Assembly: GCA_051881815.1 (NCBI GenBank)
Contig: JBJEQP010000075.1
Location: 1 to 64,000 of the forward strand
Reading direction: 5' to 3'
DNA from: UMGS363 sp051881815
GTDB taxonomy: Bacteria > Bacillota > Clostridia > Oscillospirales > Ruminococcaceae
Length of the DNA: 64,000 nt
The notes under the pieces are model-generated. The model was given only the letters and a program-made list of their open reading frames with translations. It was not told where the DNA came from and did not search any database. This document shows positions 34,119-42,921 of the stretch, one piece after another. The position numbers and the translations under genes were made by a program. The stretch's first letter is position 1. Each line of letters begins with the position of its first letter.

Positions 34119-34637
34119 TTATTTCATTTCAGCAACATATACTCTGCTGCTTGGAATTTTTAGCGCGGTCGATACCGCCTTGTACACTTTTTCACATATC
34201 TTCGGATCATCCCCTCCCTCACATACGATCACAATACCGCTTATCTCGGGTACCTTAACCTTTTTTACCAGCGCCTCCTTTGAAGATCCGCTGTCAATAA
34301 TAACAATTTCATTTTCCGTGCTGCTTGTACCCTGCTTGTATTTTTCAGCAAAAACATATTCCTCTGTTGAAGAAACATTGACAAGCACCTTTGCCTTGCC
34401 GACACCTTCGATGGACATAAGTATCTCCGAAAGGCGGCTTTCCGTACATTCAATAAATGTATCTGCGGTCTGAAACTCAATATCGGTATCACTGACAGTT
34501 TTCTTATCCTTATCATCCGAAAAATCAGCAAAAACTATCATTATCATCATAATAAGTCCTGCCGATATAAGTAATTTCGGGAAAATCGGTTTTTCAGAAA
34601 ACTCCTTTAGGCGTTTCAGGATCTCATCCTTTTTCAT
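34119..34637 (-). CDS. spoIIIAG: Stage III sporulation protein AG
   Basis: Ring-forming component of the SpoIIIA-SpoIIQ channel, anchored in the outer forespore membrane. The 172 residues have a membrane segment at about 19-40 and an extracytoplasmic domain with RLSEILMSIEGVGKAKVLVNVSS and PEISGIVIVCEGGDDPKICEKV, family signatures. Overlaps the spoIIIAF stop by 4 bases, GAGGAG 8 bases upstream. Confidence 0.92.
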   Translation of the reverse strand: MKKDEILKRLKEFSEKPIFPKLLISAGLIMMIMIVFADFSDDKDKKTVSDTDIEFQTADTFIECTESRLSEILMSIEGVGKAKVLVNVSSTEEYVFAEKYKQGTSSTENEIVIIDSGSSKEALVKKVKVPEISGIVIVCEGGDDPKICEKVYKAVSTALKIPSSRVYVAEMK

Positions 34638-35113
34638 TCTATAAACTCCTCGATTTTTACAAGTGTATCTTCCCCTGTTTCTTGTTTAACTATGTCAACT
34701 GCCTCAGCTCCCTGTGTTGCATTCTCTGCAGCGATTTTTACCTCATTAATAGATATGCTGCCGCTTTCGGAAATATTAATACTTGTCTTGATTTCTTTCA
34801 CTTCAATGTTATTCTCTGCAAGTATATCATATAACCTGCTGCTTATGTTTCTCTCGACAGAACCCTTAAAATATTCAAGAGTTTTATCAGTGCTTGTAGA
34901 AATATTTTCATTTATTACATCAACACTTTCGGTCGTATCGGAAATTTTTTCTATGCTGCTTATTAAAGGTTTTGAAAGCGTTAAAACAAAAATCAGCGCA
35001 AAGATCATCCTCATCTGTTTCGCATATTTTTCCGAAGGGTAAACCGATTCAAAAATATTCATCACCACAGCCAGCATTCCTGCCGATATAATTACAAGCT
35101 GTATTTCGTTCAT
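34634..35113 (-). CDS. spoIIIAF: Stage III sporulation protein AF
   Basis: Membrane component of the channel. About 159 residues: two N-terminal hydrophobic segments (LVIISAGMLAVVMNIF and FALIFVLTLSKPL) then a soluble domain ending LVKIEEFIE. The start at 35113 has GGAG 6 bases upstream; ATG at 35125 is too close to the spoIIIAE stop. Confidence 0.87.
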   Translation of the reverse strand: MNEIQLVIISAGMLAVVMNIFESVYPSEKYAKQMRMIFALIFVLTLSKPLISSIEKISDTTESVDVINENISTSTDKTLEYFKGSVERNISSRLYDILAENNIEVKEIKTSINISESGSISINEVKIAAENATQGAEAVDIVKQETGEDTLVKIEEFIE

Positions 35114-35125
35114 ATTCATCTCCAT

Positions 35126-36256
35126 TTAAGATACATCAAGTCCCGTCATCATCATTACCGCTGTCGAAATTATCAGCATCATACCAAAGCAAACCAGAAG
35201 GCTTATCACCATTGAAAGCACCGATGATGAATTGTGCAGCAAAGTTTTTATTCCTTTTATCCCGAACATACCGCTTATGATCTCTGCTATGCAGAATGAG
35301 AGCTTTACAAGTACTACTTCAACAAGCGCAGGAGCAACCGAAACAAAAATGACCGCTATTCCGAAAAAGCCTACACCGCCTCTTAATATGCCAAGACTTG
35401 CTTTCAGTGTAGTATAAGCATCAGCAACAGCACCGCCTATTACGGGTATGCAGTTTGAAGCAAGATACTTTGCAGCCTTTACTCCGATCGTATCTGCAGA
35501 TGCTCCGATAATGCTTTGCAAAGAAAGCAAGCCGATGAAAACAGTCATTATCAATCCAAGTATGACCTTTACAGCCTTGCTTATCATGTCCGTAATGCTT
35601 GCTATATCAAAAGCTCCATTGATAGATTGAATTATTCCAAGCGCAGTGCATATTGAAACCAACGGCATAAGATAGTTTGCCGCAGCCACAGTTACGAAAT
35701 CGGAAAATATGACCATTACCGCACTGTACGCAGATGCAGAAGTTATACATCCCGATGAAGCCATTATTCCTGAAAAAACAGGAATATACGAAGTCACAAA
35801 GTCACTTCCGCTGTAAAGCGTGTCCGATGCAGTTTTTACACATTTTACGATCGGATCGGAGATGATACCTACGGCTATAAGAACACATACTGTCCCATAA
35901 ACGCTTGACACCGGCTTATTATCAATGCAGCTCCCGAAATTTTCAACTATCGACCCTGCAATTATGACTGCAAACAGCATAACAAGCAGTCGAAGCGGAT
36001 ATTTGATCTTATCCTTGACTTGTCCTGCCATAAACTCTATCACATCGGATGGACTGATCTCCTTGACCGCATCGACATTATCCGCAGAAATTCCTTTGTC
36101 AGCTATATAATTTTCCGCATCATAAGGAACATTTTCATCTAAAGCCGAAATATCCACGCCTATTTCTGAAGCAAGATCATCCTCGGCATAAACAGGAATA
36201 AAAAGAAATAACATAAGCGCAAATACCAACGGTACCGTGAAAGCAATTTTTTTCAT
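35126..36256 (-). CDS. spoIIIAE: Stage III sporulation protein AE
   Basis: Polytopic component of the SpoIIIA secretion-like complex. The 376 residues start with a signal-like segment (KKIAFTVPLVFALMLFLFIPVYAED) then at least seven membrane helices, with motifs AVIIAGSIVENFG, YIPVFSGIMASSG and IPVIGGAVADAYTTLKASLG that are typical of AE. ATG at 36256 is used, with GGTGAAAAT upstream. Confidence 0.9.
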   Translation of the reverse strand: MKKIAFTVPLVFALMLFLFIPVYAEDDLASEIGVDISALDENVPYDAENYIADKGISADNVDAVKEISPSDVIEFMAGQVKDKIKYPLRLLVMLFAVIIAGSIVENFGSCIDNKPVSSVYGTVCVLIAVGIISDPIVKCVKTASDTLYSGSDFVTSYIPVFSGIMASSGCITSASAYSAVMVIFSDFVTVAAANYLMPLVSICTALGIIQSINGAFDIASITDMISKAVKVILGLIMTVFIGLLSLQSIIGASADTIGVKAAKYLASNCIPVIGGAVADAYTTLKASLGILRGGVGFFGIAVIFVSVAPALVEVVLVKLSFCIAEIISGMFGIKGIKTLLHNSSSVLSMVISLLVCFGMMLIISTAVMMMTGLDVS

Positions 36257-36272
36257 ATTTTCACCGTCTTTC

Positions 36273-36662
36273 TTATGTTCCCGAAAACGAAATAATGATC
36301 TCAACTGCCTGTTCAAAAAGAGGAATAGCCGTTACCATCAATCCGACCCTGCCTGCAAGCTCCGCCTGTGAAGCAAGAAGGTTTTCTCCGCTGTCCTTGC
36401 AGATATCTGCCGCAAACTGCGATATATAGCATATTCCCGTTGCTTTAAAAAGAATATTCAAATGATCGGAGTCCGCATCGGAACGTTCAAATATTTCCCG
36501 TATGCTTTCGATCAGCGGCGAGATATACACAAATATAAACGAAAGAATCATTACTGCCGCAGCGGTCCTGACATATAACGAATATTCATGTGAATTTCTG
36601 TCAAAAAGCCTGCATATAACTGTTGATACAATACAAATTGACGCTATTTTCACGATATCCAT
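36273..36662 (-). CDS. spoIIIAD: Stage III sporulation protein AD
   Basis: Small membrane protein of the channel, 129 residues with four hydrophobic segments; FKATGICYISQFAADICKDSGENLLASQAELAGR is the family core (quoted as FKATGICYISQFA and LASQAELAGRVGLM). It lies 3 bases after spoIIIAC. Confidence 0.9.
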   Translation of the reverse strand: MDIVKIASICIVSTVICRLFDRNSHEYSLYVRTAAAVMILSFIFVYISPLIESIREIFERSDADSDHLNILFKATGICYISQFAADICKDSGENLLASQAELAGRVGLMVTAIPLFEQAVEIIISFSGT

Positions 36663-36665
36663 ATT

Positions 36666-36860
36666 TCAGAACCCAAAAACAGATTTAACCGTTTCAAATA
36701 AAGACGCTATTTCGTCAATTATCACTAACAGAACCACAATAAGTCCTGCGATAGTCACTATAAGACCGTATTCTTCACGTTCCGATTTTTTCAGAATCAT
36801 ATTTAACACTGCAACAATGATCCCAACACCTGCTATTTTGAAAATAATATCAAGATCCAT
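36666..36860 (-). CDS. spoIIIAC: Stage III sporulation protein AC
   Basis: 64-residue two-helix membrane protein, MDLDIIFKIAGVGIIVAVLN then YGLIVTIAGLIVVLLV; close to the 68 residues of Bacillus AC. GGAGGG 4-5 bases before the ATG confirms the start; the extended frame to 36947 overlaps spoIIIAB. Confidence 0.9.
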   Translation of the reverse strand: MDLDIIFKIAGVGIIVAVLNMILKKSEREEYGLIVTIAGLIVVLLVIIDEIASLFETVKSVFGF

Positions 36861-36874
36861 TTTTCCCTCCGTGA

Positions 36875-37381
36875 TCAGATGAACATTATCACAATAAACG
36901 CTCCGCCAAGGACTCCAAGCGAACGGTAAAGCTTTGATTTTCTGCAATAATCCCCATCAGCTGATCTTATCATTTTTTCTATCTCAAGCTTCTCATATCT
37001 GATTGAATTCAACTGTCCGCTGACATCACTTTTCCCAAGCTTTCTGCCTATGTCTTTTATGAACTCTATCTCCTCATTGGTCAGAAAATTATACCGCTGA
37101 CACTCAACTGAATTTTCCCAAAGAGAGCCAAAATCAGTGTACATAATCATTTTATCGGATATATTTCGTAAAAATCCAAGCTCCGAAAGCCGTTTGTTTG
37201 CCGTAAGATACGTTATTATTTCATTCACTTCGGCTGATTCAAATTCTATTTTAAGCTGAATTTCTTCAAGCATATATGCAACGTTACTCAGAAAACGGCT
37301 TTTCTGCTTTAATCTTTCGGAAAAATATATACCCATCAAAGTACATATCACCATTATGAGGATCATAAGTACATTTTTCAT
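36875..37381 (-). CDS. spoIIIAB: Stage III sporulation protein AB
   Basis: GspF-like membrane component, 168 residues with an N-terminal and a C-terminal hydrophobic segment (LGVLGGAFIVIMFI). The central helical part contains NVAYMLEEIQLKIEFE and IEFIKDIGRKLGKSD, as in the family. Its start overlaps the spoIIIAA stop by 4 bases. Confidence 0.89.
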   Translation of the reverse strand: MKNVLMILIMVICTLMGIYFSERLKQKSRFLSNVAYMLEEIQLKIEFESAEVNEIITYLTANKRLSELGFLRNISDKMIMYTDFGSLWENSVECQRYNFLTNEEIEFIKDIGRKLGKSDVSGQLNSIRYEKLEIEKMIRSADGDYCRKSKLYRSLGVLGGAFIVIMFI

Positions 37382-38274
37382 AATTCATCCGTCCTGTGTA
37401 TTATCGGTTTCTGTCCCGGAAGCGTCCCCAGCATCACAATATAATCGAAGCGTGACCAGAACGGCAGCTTTCGCTTTATTTCATCCAATGATGATGCATG
37501 AATTGATGCGCATATCCTGATACCGCAGTTCATTGCGTGTTCCATATATCCGAATTCATTCCGTGAGCCTGCTTCGTCAAATACTATAATTTCGGGTGAC
37601 ATCACTCGCACAGCCATTTCAAGACCTTCAGTTTTTGAATATCCATCAAATACATCTGTATTCAATCCCACATCATTCTGTGGGATCCCCATATATACAG
37701 CCGCTATTTCCGAACGTTCATCAATAACCGATACCTTGTACCTGTTTCCAAGGATCCTGCAAAGATCACGCAGGATCGTTGTCTTTCCGCTTGAAGGCAA
37801 ACCTGCTATAAGAACGCTCTTTGCTCCTGCGCAGAAAACCTTGTTAAATATTTCTTCACCCGAACCAATGACCTCACGACTTATTCTGACATTAAAACCG
37901 CTTATATTTTTTATATTGGAAATCTTCCCGTCACGAAATACAGCTGTTCCGCACAAACCTACACGATGTCCGCCTGATAGTGTAATAAATCCGCTGCAGA
38001 TATCCTCCTGAAAAGAATGTACCGAATTTCTGCATATCGCATAAAAAAAACTGTCAGTTTCCGACGAAGAAAGCTTAACGCAGCTGCTGTCAGGTACTCT
38101 TGTGATCTGTTTCTTTGCATCAATAAAAAGCATATCGGAATTCTGCATCAAAATGATCGGCTTCTCACGCCGCAGACGAATCTCTGTCAATTCCGCACCA
38201 CATTCTATGATAGGTGCTCTTAACCATTCCGGGAAATATTGAAGCAAGCTGTGTATTTTTTCAATCACTTCCAT
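37378..38274 (-). CDS. spoIIIAA: Stage III sporulation protein AA (secretion-type ATPase)
   Basis: ATPase expected to power the forespore channel, relative of type II/IV secretion ATPases. The 298 residues show the Walker A LIAGLPSSGKTTILRDL near 155, VIDERSEIAAVYMG, the Walker B-like IIVFDEAG and a His-box-like SIHASSLDEI. Preceding residues carry GHRVGLCGTAVFRDGK. The ATG at 38274 has AAAGGAAG 13 bases upstream; an ATG at 38298 has none. Confidence 0.9.
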   Translation of the reverse strand: MEVIEKIHSLLQYFPEWLRAPIIECGAELTEIRLRREKPIILMQNSDMLFIDAKKQITRVPDSSCVKLSSSETDSFFYAICRNSVHSFQEDICSGFITLSGGHRVGLCGTAVFRDGKISNIKNISGFNVRISREVIGSGEEIFNKVFCAGAKSVLIAGLPSSGKTTILRDLCRILGNRYKVSVIDERSEIAAVYMGIPQNDVGLNTDVFDGYSKTEGLEMAVRVMSPEIIVFDEAGSRNEFGYMEHAMNCGIRICASIHASSLDEIKRKLPFWSRFDYIVMLGTLPGQKPIIHRTDEL

Positions 38275-38312
38275 AATAAAAATCAAACTTCCTTTCATTT
38301 TTTATCTGATAA

Positions 38313-38339
38313 ATAATATGTCATCAAGGACAAGTATAG
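38313..38339 (-). promoter_or_regulatory. Tentative sigma-E type promoter of spoIIIA
   Basis: Minus strand CATATTAT (38313-38320) resembles the sigma-E -10 CATACANT and CTATACTT (38332-38339) the -35, but the gap is only 11 bases rather than 13-15. Location, right after the gpsA terminator and 40 bases before spoIIIAA, is what makes it plausible. Confidence 0.3.
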
Positions 38340-38342
38340 AAC

Positions 38343-38382
38343 AAAAAAAGCTTTCAGAAGATTCGACTTCCGAAAGCTTTTT
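38343..38382 (-). terminator. Terminator of gpsA
   Basis: Fifteen-base arms (38346-38360 and 38367-38381) with one mismatch, 6-base loop, then a run of seven T on the minus strand. Confidence 0.85.
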
Positions 38383-38427
38383 GATAAATATTAAGGAAAT
38401 ACTAATTAAATGCTCCGCTTATCTGAT

Positions 38428-39435
38428 TTATTCCTCTACCCAGATCTGTTCAGTTTCATGACCCTTTGGACGTCCCATAAGATTTTTGAGCGCTGTCTTC
38501 GGATCAAGACCGTTAAAGAGTACATTGTAGCACTGCTCTGTAATCGGCATAACGACACCTACGCTCTGTGAAAGCTCATAAGCGACCTTTGTACAGGTGT
38601 AACCTTCGACCGTGCCGATCTTTTCAACTGCCTCATCCGGAGATATTCCTTGTCCTATAAGGATACCTGCCCGTCGGTTTCTGCTGTGCATACTTGTACA
38701 GGTAACAATAAGATCTCCAATTCCGCTCAAACCTGCAAATGTATCTCTTTTTCCGCCCAGCTTTACACCAAGACGGGCAATCTCGGTTATTCCTCGTGTC
38801 ATAAGTGCAGCCTTTGTATTATCACCGAATCCCATTCCATCGCAAATTCCTGCACATAAAGCAATAATGTTTTTTAGAGAGCCGCCAAGCTCGGAACCTA
38901 CAACATCATCATTAATATATACCCTGAATGCATTATTTGACATAACGGACTGTATATAATCGGAATATTTGGAATCATCGGATGCAACAACAACTGTTGT
39001 CGGCATTCCTACTCCGACTTCCTCTGCGTGAGAAGGACCTGTAAGAATGACTATCGGGGAATTCGGTAGTTCTTCATGAAGCACTTCACTCATTCTTTTA
39101 AAAGTCTTATCTTCAAGACCTTTGCTTGTGTTAAGGATCACAGTTTTGGGAGAAACAAAAGGAGCAGCCTGTTTTGCTACACTTCTAACAAAGCCTGTCG
39201 GAACCCCAAAGATCACTACATCGCTGTCGGAAACAGTTGAAATATCCGATGTGAGTGTAATAGAATCGTTTATTTTAACTCCGGGCAGCTTCTTTTTGTT
39301 TTCACCGTCACGCTTGATATCTTCGATCTCACTTTCAAATGCAGACCAGACATTTACGCTGTGGTCGTTCTTGTCAAGCATTGCAGCAAGTGAAAGACCA
39401 AATCCACCCATACCAAGAATTGTAAACTTTGCCAT
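38428..39435 (-). CDS. gpsA: Glycerol-3-phosphate dehydrogenase (NAD(P)+)
   Basis: Reduces dihydroxyacetone phosphate to sn-glycerol 3-phosphate for phospholipids. The 335 residues have the nucleotide site ILGMGGFGLSLAAML, GPSHAEEVGVGMPTTVV, the active-site Lys in VGSELGGSLKNIIALCAG and GLSGIGDLIVTCTS. Length is normal. GGAGG is 8 bases before the ATG, just after the broken plsY. Confidence 0.95.
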   Translation of the reverse strand: MAKFTILGMGGFGLSLAAMLDKNDHSVNVWSAFESEIEDIKRDGENKKKLPGVKINDSITLTSDISTVSDSDVVIFGVPTGFVRSVAKQAAPFVSPKTVILNTSKGLEDKTFKRMSEVLHEELPNSPIVILTGPSHAEEVGVGMPTTVVVASDDSKYSDYIQSVMSNNAFRVYINDDVVGSELGGSLKNIIALCAGICDGMGFGDNTKAALMTRGITEIARLGVKLGGKRDTFAGLSGIGDLIVTCTSMHSRNRRAGILIGQGISPDEAVEKIGTVEGYTCTKVAYELSQSVGVVMPITEQCYNVLFNGLDPKTALKNLMGRPKGHETEQIWVEE

Positions 39436-39450
39436 TATGTATTCCTCCGA

Positions 39451-39991
39451 TCACTCTTTCGTTTTGTTGAAACTGAATTTATTTTCTGTACCATCTTTAA
39501 GACGCTTGATATTTGCCTTGTGCAGATAATAGCAAAAAAGGGATAATTATCACAAATGTAAGCGGATCGACCACAATAAGAATCGAAGACGAAACAAGAA
39601 TACCCTTTCCGCCCTTAAATCCGTAATATATTGGAAAAATATGTCCCAATATTGCAAAGAAGCCCGAAATATAGCCTATTGATTTTTCATCGATTATTGA
39701 AGGATACCATTCAGGCAGCTCCGTAGGAAAACCGCCTCCGATTATAAGCTTAAAAATCAGGATACTCAACAAAACAGCAATTATTCCCTTTGCAAGATCA
39801 CCGATTAGAGTAAGCAACGCAGGTATTTTGCCGTAACAGCGAAGCGTATTGGTAAGTCCGGCATTCTTGCTTCCATGCTCACGAATATCTTCACCCATTA
39901 AGCAGCGTACAACAATTATCGCCGAATTACAACTGCCTAAAAGATACGAAATCATCATTGTCAACAGCAAACAGATCACTAATTTAATCAT
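39451..39991 (-). pseudogene. plsY: plsY, glycerol-3-phosphate acyltransferase, internally deleted and frameshifted
   Basis: PlsY acylates glycerol 3-phosphate from acyl-phosphate in the membrane. The frame from the ATG at 39991 keeps motif 1 (HGSKNAGLTNTLRCYGKIP) and motif 2 (ILGHIFPIYYGFKGGKG), then runs out of frame after FVIIIPF and stops at 39497. The C-terminal ending HKANIKRLKDGTEN-KFSF is still there, in another frame, ending at 39451. Between the two, motif 3 (TRYVSLxS) and roughly 50-60 residues are missing. So an internal deletion of about 150-170 bases, not a multiple of three, is inferred. It could be a real mutation or an assembly error at the T-run; a second plsY or plsB would be needed for growth. 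Confidence 0.7.
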
Positions 39992-40008
39992 AATCAATTT
40001 TCCATACT

Positions 40009-41337
40009 TTAATCATCATCGCGGTTTCTTTCGCGCACAACAAAACGAACCGGAGTACCATCAAGGCCGAAAGTTTGTCTTATCTGATTTTCAATATAAC
40101 GCTGATAAGAAAAATGGAAAAGGTCAGCTCTGTTCACAAATATAACGAATGTAGGCGGTTTTGTGGACGGCTGCGTCATATAATAGATCTTAAGTCTTCT
40201 TCCCTTATCGGAAGGCGGCTGAACTCTCGTTGTGGCATAAGCAAGAACATCATTAAGCATACCTGTGGATATTCTCATACTGTTCTGCATATTAACATTG
40301 TTGATCAGGTCAAAAAGCTTGTCAATTCTTAAACCTGTCTTTGCAGAAATAAACACAAAAGGAACATAAGACATAAAGCTGAAATCATCTTCAAGCTTCT
40401 TTTTGAATTCGTCCATTGTATTAGTATCTTTTTCAATTGCATCCCACTTATTAATGGCAACAATGCAGCCTTTTCCCTGTTCGTGAGCATATCCTGCTAC
40501 TTTAGAATCCTGCTCGGTGAAGCCGACCTCCGCATCAATAACAATTACACAGACATCGGAACGGTCAACAGCCATATATGCTCTCAATACGCTGTAATGT
40601 TCGATCTTCTCCTGTATTTTTGACTTTTTACGAATACCTGCCGTATCAATAAACACATATTTTCCGTGTTCATTTTCTATAACAGTATCTGTTGCGTCAC
40701 GGGTCGTTCCTGCAATGTCAGAAACGATGGCTCTCTCCTCACCCGAAACACGATTGATAAGAGAAGATTTTCCGACGTTCGGTTTACCGATAACAGCGAC
40801 CTTGATGTATTCTTCATCATATTCGGTATTTTCATTTTCAGGGCAATACTCGAAAACCTTATCCAGCATATCACCCGTACCGTGACCGTGTGCAGCAGAA
40901 ATAGCGATCGGATCTCCCAAGCCAAGATTGTAGAATTCATAGAATTCAACAGGGGGATCACCGATAGAATCGACCTTGTTCACACAAAGAATAACGGGCT
41001 TACCGCTTTTCTGAAGCATCTTTGCAACATCATAGTCATTAGCTGTTACTCCTGTCCTTATATCGGTAAGAAATACGATAACATCAGCCTTTTCAATTGC
41101 AAGTTCAGCCTGTCTTCGCATCTGTGAAAGGATAATATCGCTGCTGTCAGGCTCGATACCGCCGGTATCAACGATCATAAATTCACGATTTCTCCATTCA
41201 CATTTAGAATAGATCCTATCTCTTGTAACTCCGGGAGTATCCTCAACAATGGAAATCCTCTGTCCTACGAGCTTATTAAAAAGTGTTGATTTACCGACAT
41301 TAGGACGGCCAACTATCGCAAGTATAGGTAAAGCCAA
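40009..41337 (-). CDS. der: Ribosome-assembly GTPase Der (EngA)
   Basis: Tandem-GTPase factor for 50S assembly. The 442 residues have G domain 1 (VGRPNVGKSTLFNKLVG), DTGG, then G domain 2 (AVIGKPNVGKSSLINRVSG, DTAGIRKK, NKWD) and a KH-like C-terminal domain with YYMTQPSTKPPTFVIFVN. The TTG at 41337 gives the usual MALPILAIVGRPN start and lies 9 bases after TTGGAG; two upstream frames (41346, 41352) are too close to it. Confidence 0.94.
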   Translation of the reverse strand: MALPILAIVGRPNVGKSTLFNKLVGQRISIVEDTPGVTRDRIYSKCEWRNREFMIVDTGGIEPDSSDIILSQMRRQAELAIEKADVIVFLTDIRTGVTANDYDVAKMLQKSGKPVILCVNKVDSIGDPPVEFYEFYNLGLGDPIAISAAHGHGTGDMLDKVFEYCPENENTEYDEEYIKVAVIGKPNVGKSSLINRVSGEERAIVSDIAGTTRDATDTVIENEHGKYVFIDTAGIRKKSKIQEKIEHYSVLRAYMAVDRSDVCVIVIDAEVGFTEQDSKVAGYAHEQGKGCIVAINKWDAIEKDTNTMDEFKKKLEDDFSFMSYVPFVFISAKTGLRIDKLFDLINNVNMQNSMRISTGMLNDVLAYATTRVQPPSDKGRRLKIYYMTQPSTKPPTFVIFVNRADLFHFSYQRYIENQIRQTFGLDGTPVRFVVRERNRDDD

Positions 41338-41357
41338 AGCTATCATCTCCAATCAAA

Positions 41358-42656
41358 TTATTCATATAAAATAGCATCAAGAAGCTCAAATCCGTCATTA
41401 TCCACCGGTCTAACAGAAACCCCAAGAGCCTTTTCAACATCAGTAATCCGAAGATCGTCAAGAAAAATATCAGAATCACGCATAAGCATATTTTTGGATA
41501 TTAGCAGCGTATCTCCAAGTTCTCTTCCTTTTAATTGAGCAATTATATCCTGTGCTGTAATAAGACCTGTGACCGTAATAGTTTCTCCGAAAAAATCGTT
41601 TCTGATATTATACACATTACACTTGATATTTTCCCATTTTTCTTCAGCTTGTTTTACGAGTTTAGAAATAAAATCATAAGCCGCAGTGCCCGTTGCAATA
41701 GAAACAGTTCTTGATTTAGTCGGATAATCTGCATTTTTTATTGCAGCTTCAAATTCATCAGCAAGCGAGCGAAGCATACCTACACCGTTCTCATACTGAC
41801 AATAATCCTCATAATAATCACCGTCGGGAAGCTCTCTTTCAGCCGTAATATAAAACTCATCGGCAGGAAAAACAAGTCTTGTTCCGTATTTTTTGAGAAA
41901 TTCAGCTTGAAAACCTTCAATAAGATCAATTACTTGTCCGGCATTCTCCTTTTTAAACTTTTCAAGCGGATAAAGCTCATCACGGAATTTAGTCAGTCCA
42001 ACAGGAACAACAGCAACACTTTTTATATTTGGCATCAAAGCACCAAGATCCGTCAGCGTTCTTCGCAGTTCTTCGCCATCATTTATTCCTGGGCAAAGAA
42101 CGATCTGACAATTCATCGCAATTCCGGCATCAGCAAACTGCTTCAGATATTTAAGCTTTTCACCTGCAAAACGATTATGCATCATCATACATCGAAGCTC
42201 CGGATTAGTAGTATGAACCGATATATTAATATTTAAACGCATTTCAATAATGCGGTCAATTTCTTTCTGATCAAGATTTGTGAGGGTAACATAGTTTCCC
42301 TGTAAAAATGAAAGGCGCGAATCATCGTCTTTGAAATATAACGTTTCACGCATATTAGGAGGCATCTGATCAATAAAACAAAAAATGCACTTGTTTGTAC
42401 AGCTTTGTTTTTTATCCATTAAAAATGTTTCAAATTCCAGTCCGAGATCATCATATTCGCTTTTCTCAATGTGGAAAGTCAACCGTCTTCCGCTGCGTTC
42501 AACTGTCGCACTGACATTGATTTCAGCCGCATAATACATATAGTCGAGAACATCGCGTATATTATGACCATTGAGCGATATAAGAATATCATTTTCTTTA
42601 ATCCCCGCATGAAAAGCAGGTGAATTTTTTAAAACGGATTGAATTTTTACTGCCAT
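41358..42656 (-). CDS. DUF512 protein with PDZ and radical-SAM-like domains (TIGR03279 type)
   Basis: Putative radical SAM protein of unknown substrate. The 432 residues start with a PDZ-like part (VLKNSPAFHAGIKENDIL), contain the CxxxCxxC cluster CTNKCIFCFIDQMPPNMRETLYFKDDD, a SAM-type barrel with NISVHTTNPELRCMMMHN and LCPGINDGEELRRTL, and a C-terminal DUF512 with LVFPADEFYI. Placement directly before der is conserved in Clostridia. AAGGAG is next to the terminator of rpmF, so expression depends on readthrough. Confidence 0.87.
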   Translation of the reverse strand: MAVKIQSVLKNSPAFHAGIKENDILISLNGHNIRDVLDYMYYAAEINVSATVERSGRRLTFHIEKSEYDDLGLEFETFLMDKKQSCTNKCIFCFIDQMPPNMRETLYFKDDDSRLSFLQGNYVTLTNLDQKEIDRIIEMRLNINISVHTTNPELRCMMMHNRFAGEKLKYLKQFADAGIAMNCQIVLCPGINDGEELRRTLTDLGALMPNIKSVAVVPVGLTKFRDELYPLEKFKKENAGQVIDLIEGFQAEFLKKYGTRLVFPADEFYITAERELPDGDYYEDYCQYENGVGMLRSLADEFEAAIKNADYPTKSRTVSIATGTAAYDFISKLVKQAEEKWENIKCNVYNIRNDFFGETITVTGLITAQDIIAQLKGRELGDTLLISKNMLMRDSDIFLDDLRITDVEKALGVSVRPVDNDGFELLDAILYE

Positions 42657-42670
42657 ATTTCTCCTTAAAA

Positions 42671-42705
42671 CAAAAACCGAAGAAGGATAAATCTCCCTCT
42701 TCGGT
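42671..42705 (-). terminator. Terminator of rpmF, abutting the next RBS
   Basis: Arms ACCGAAGA (42676-42683) and TCTTCGGT (42698-42705) with an inner partial pairing, followed by TTTTTG on the minus strand. The next gene's AAGGAG starts a few bases on, as with the PBP-methyltransferase pair at 2517-2560. Confidence 0.7.
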
Positions 42706-42717
42706 CCAGCAAGCTAA

Positions 42718-42900
42718 TTACGCTTCCTTAGAAATTACTTCTCTACCCTTATAGTATCCGCAATTTTTGCAAACCTTGTGCGGAGATGTAAGTTCACCGC
42801 AGTGAGTACATCTGGAAAGTGCAGGAGCCTCCAGTTTCCAAACAGCAGAACGTCTGCTATCACGTCTTGCCTTTGATACCTTTCTCTTTGGTACTGCCAT
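42718..42900 (-). CDS. rpmF: Ribosomal protein L32
   Basis: 60-residue zinc-ribbon protein. MAVPKRKVSKARRDSRRS begins it, and CTHCGELTSPHKVCKNCGYY carries both CxxC pairs, so this is the zinc-containing form. yceD directly upstream is the usual partner. Confidence 0.96.
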   Translation of the reverse strand: MAVPKRKVSKARRDSRRSAVWKLEAPALSRCTHCGELTSPHKVCKNCGYYKGREVISKEA

Positions 42901-42921
42901 TATTCAGCACCTCCTTATCCT

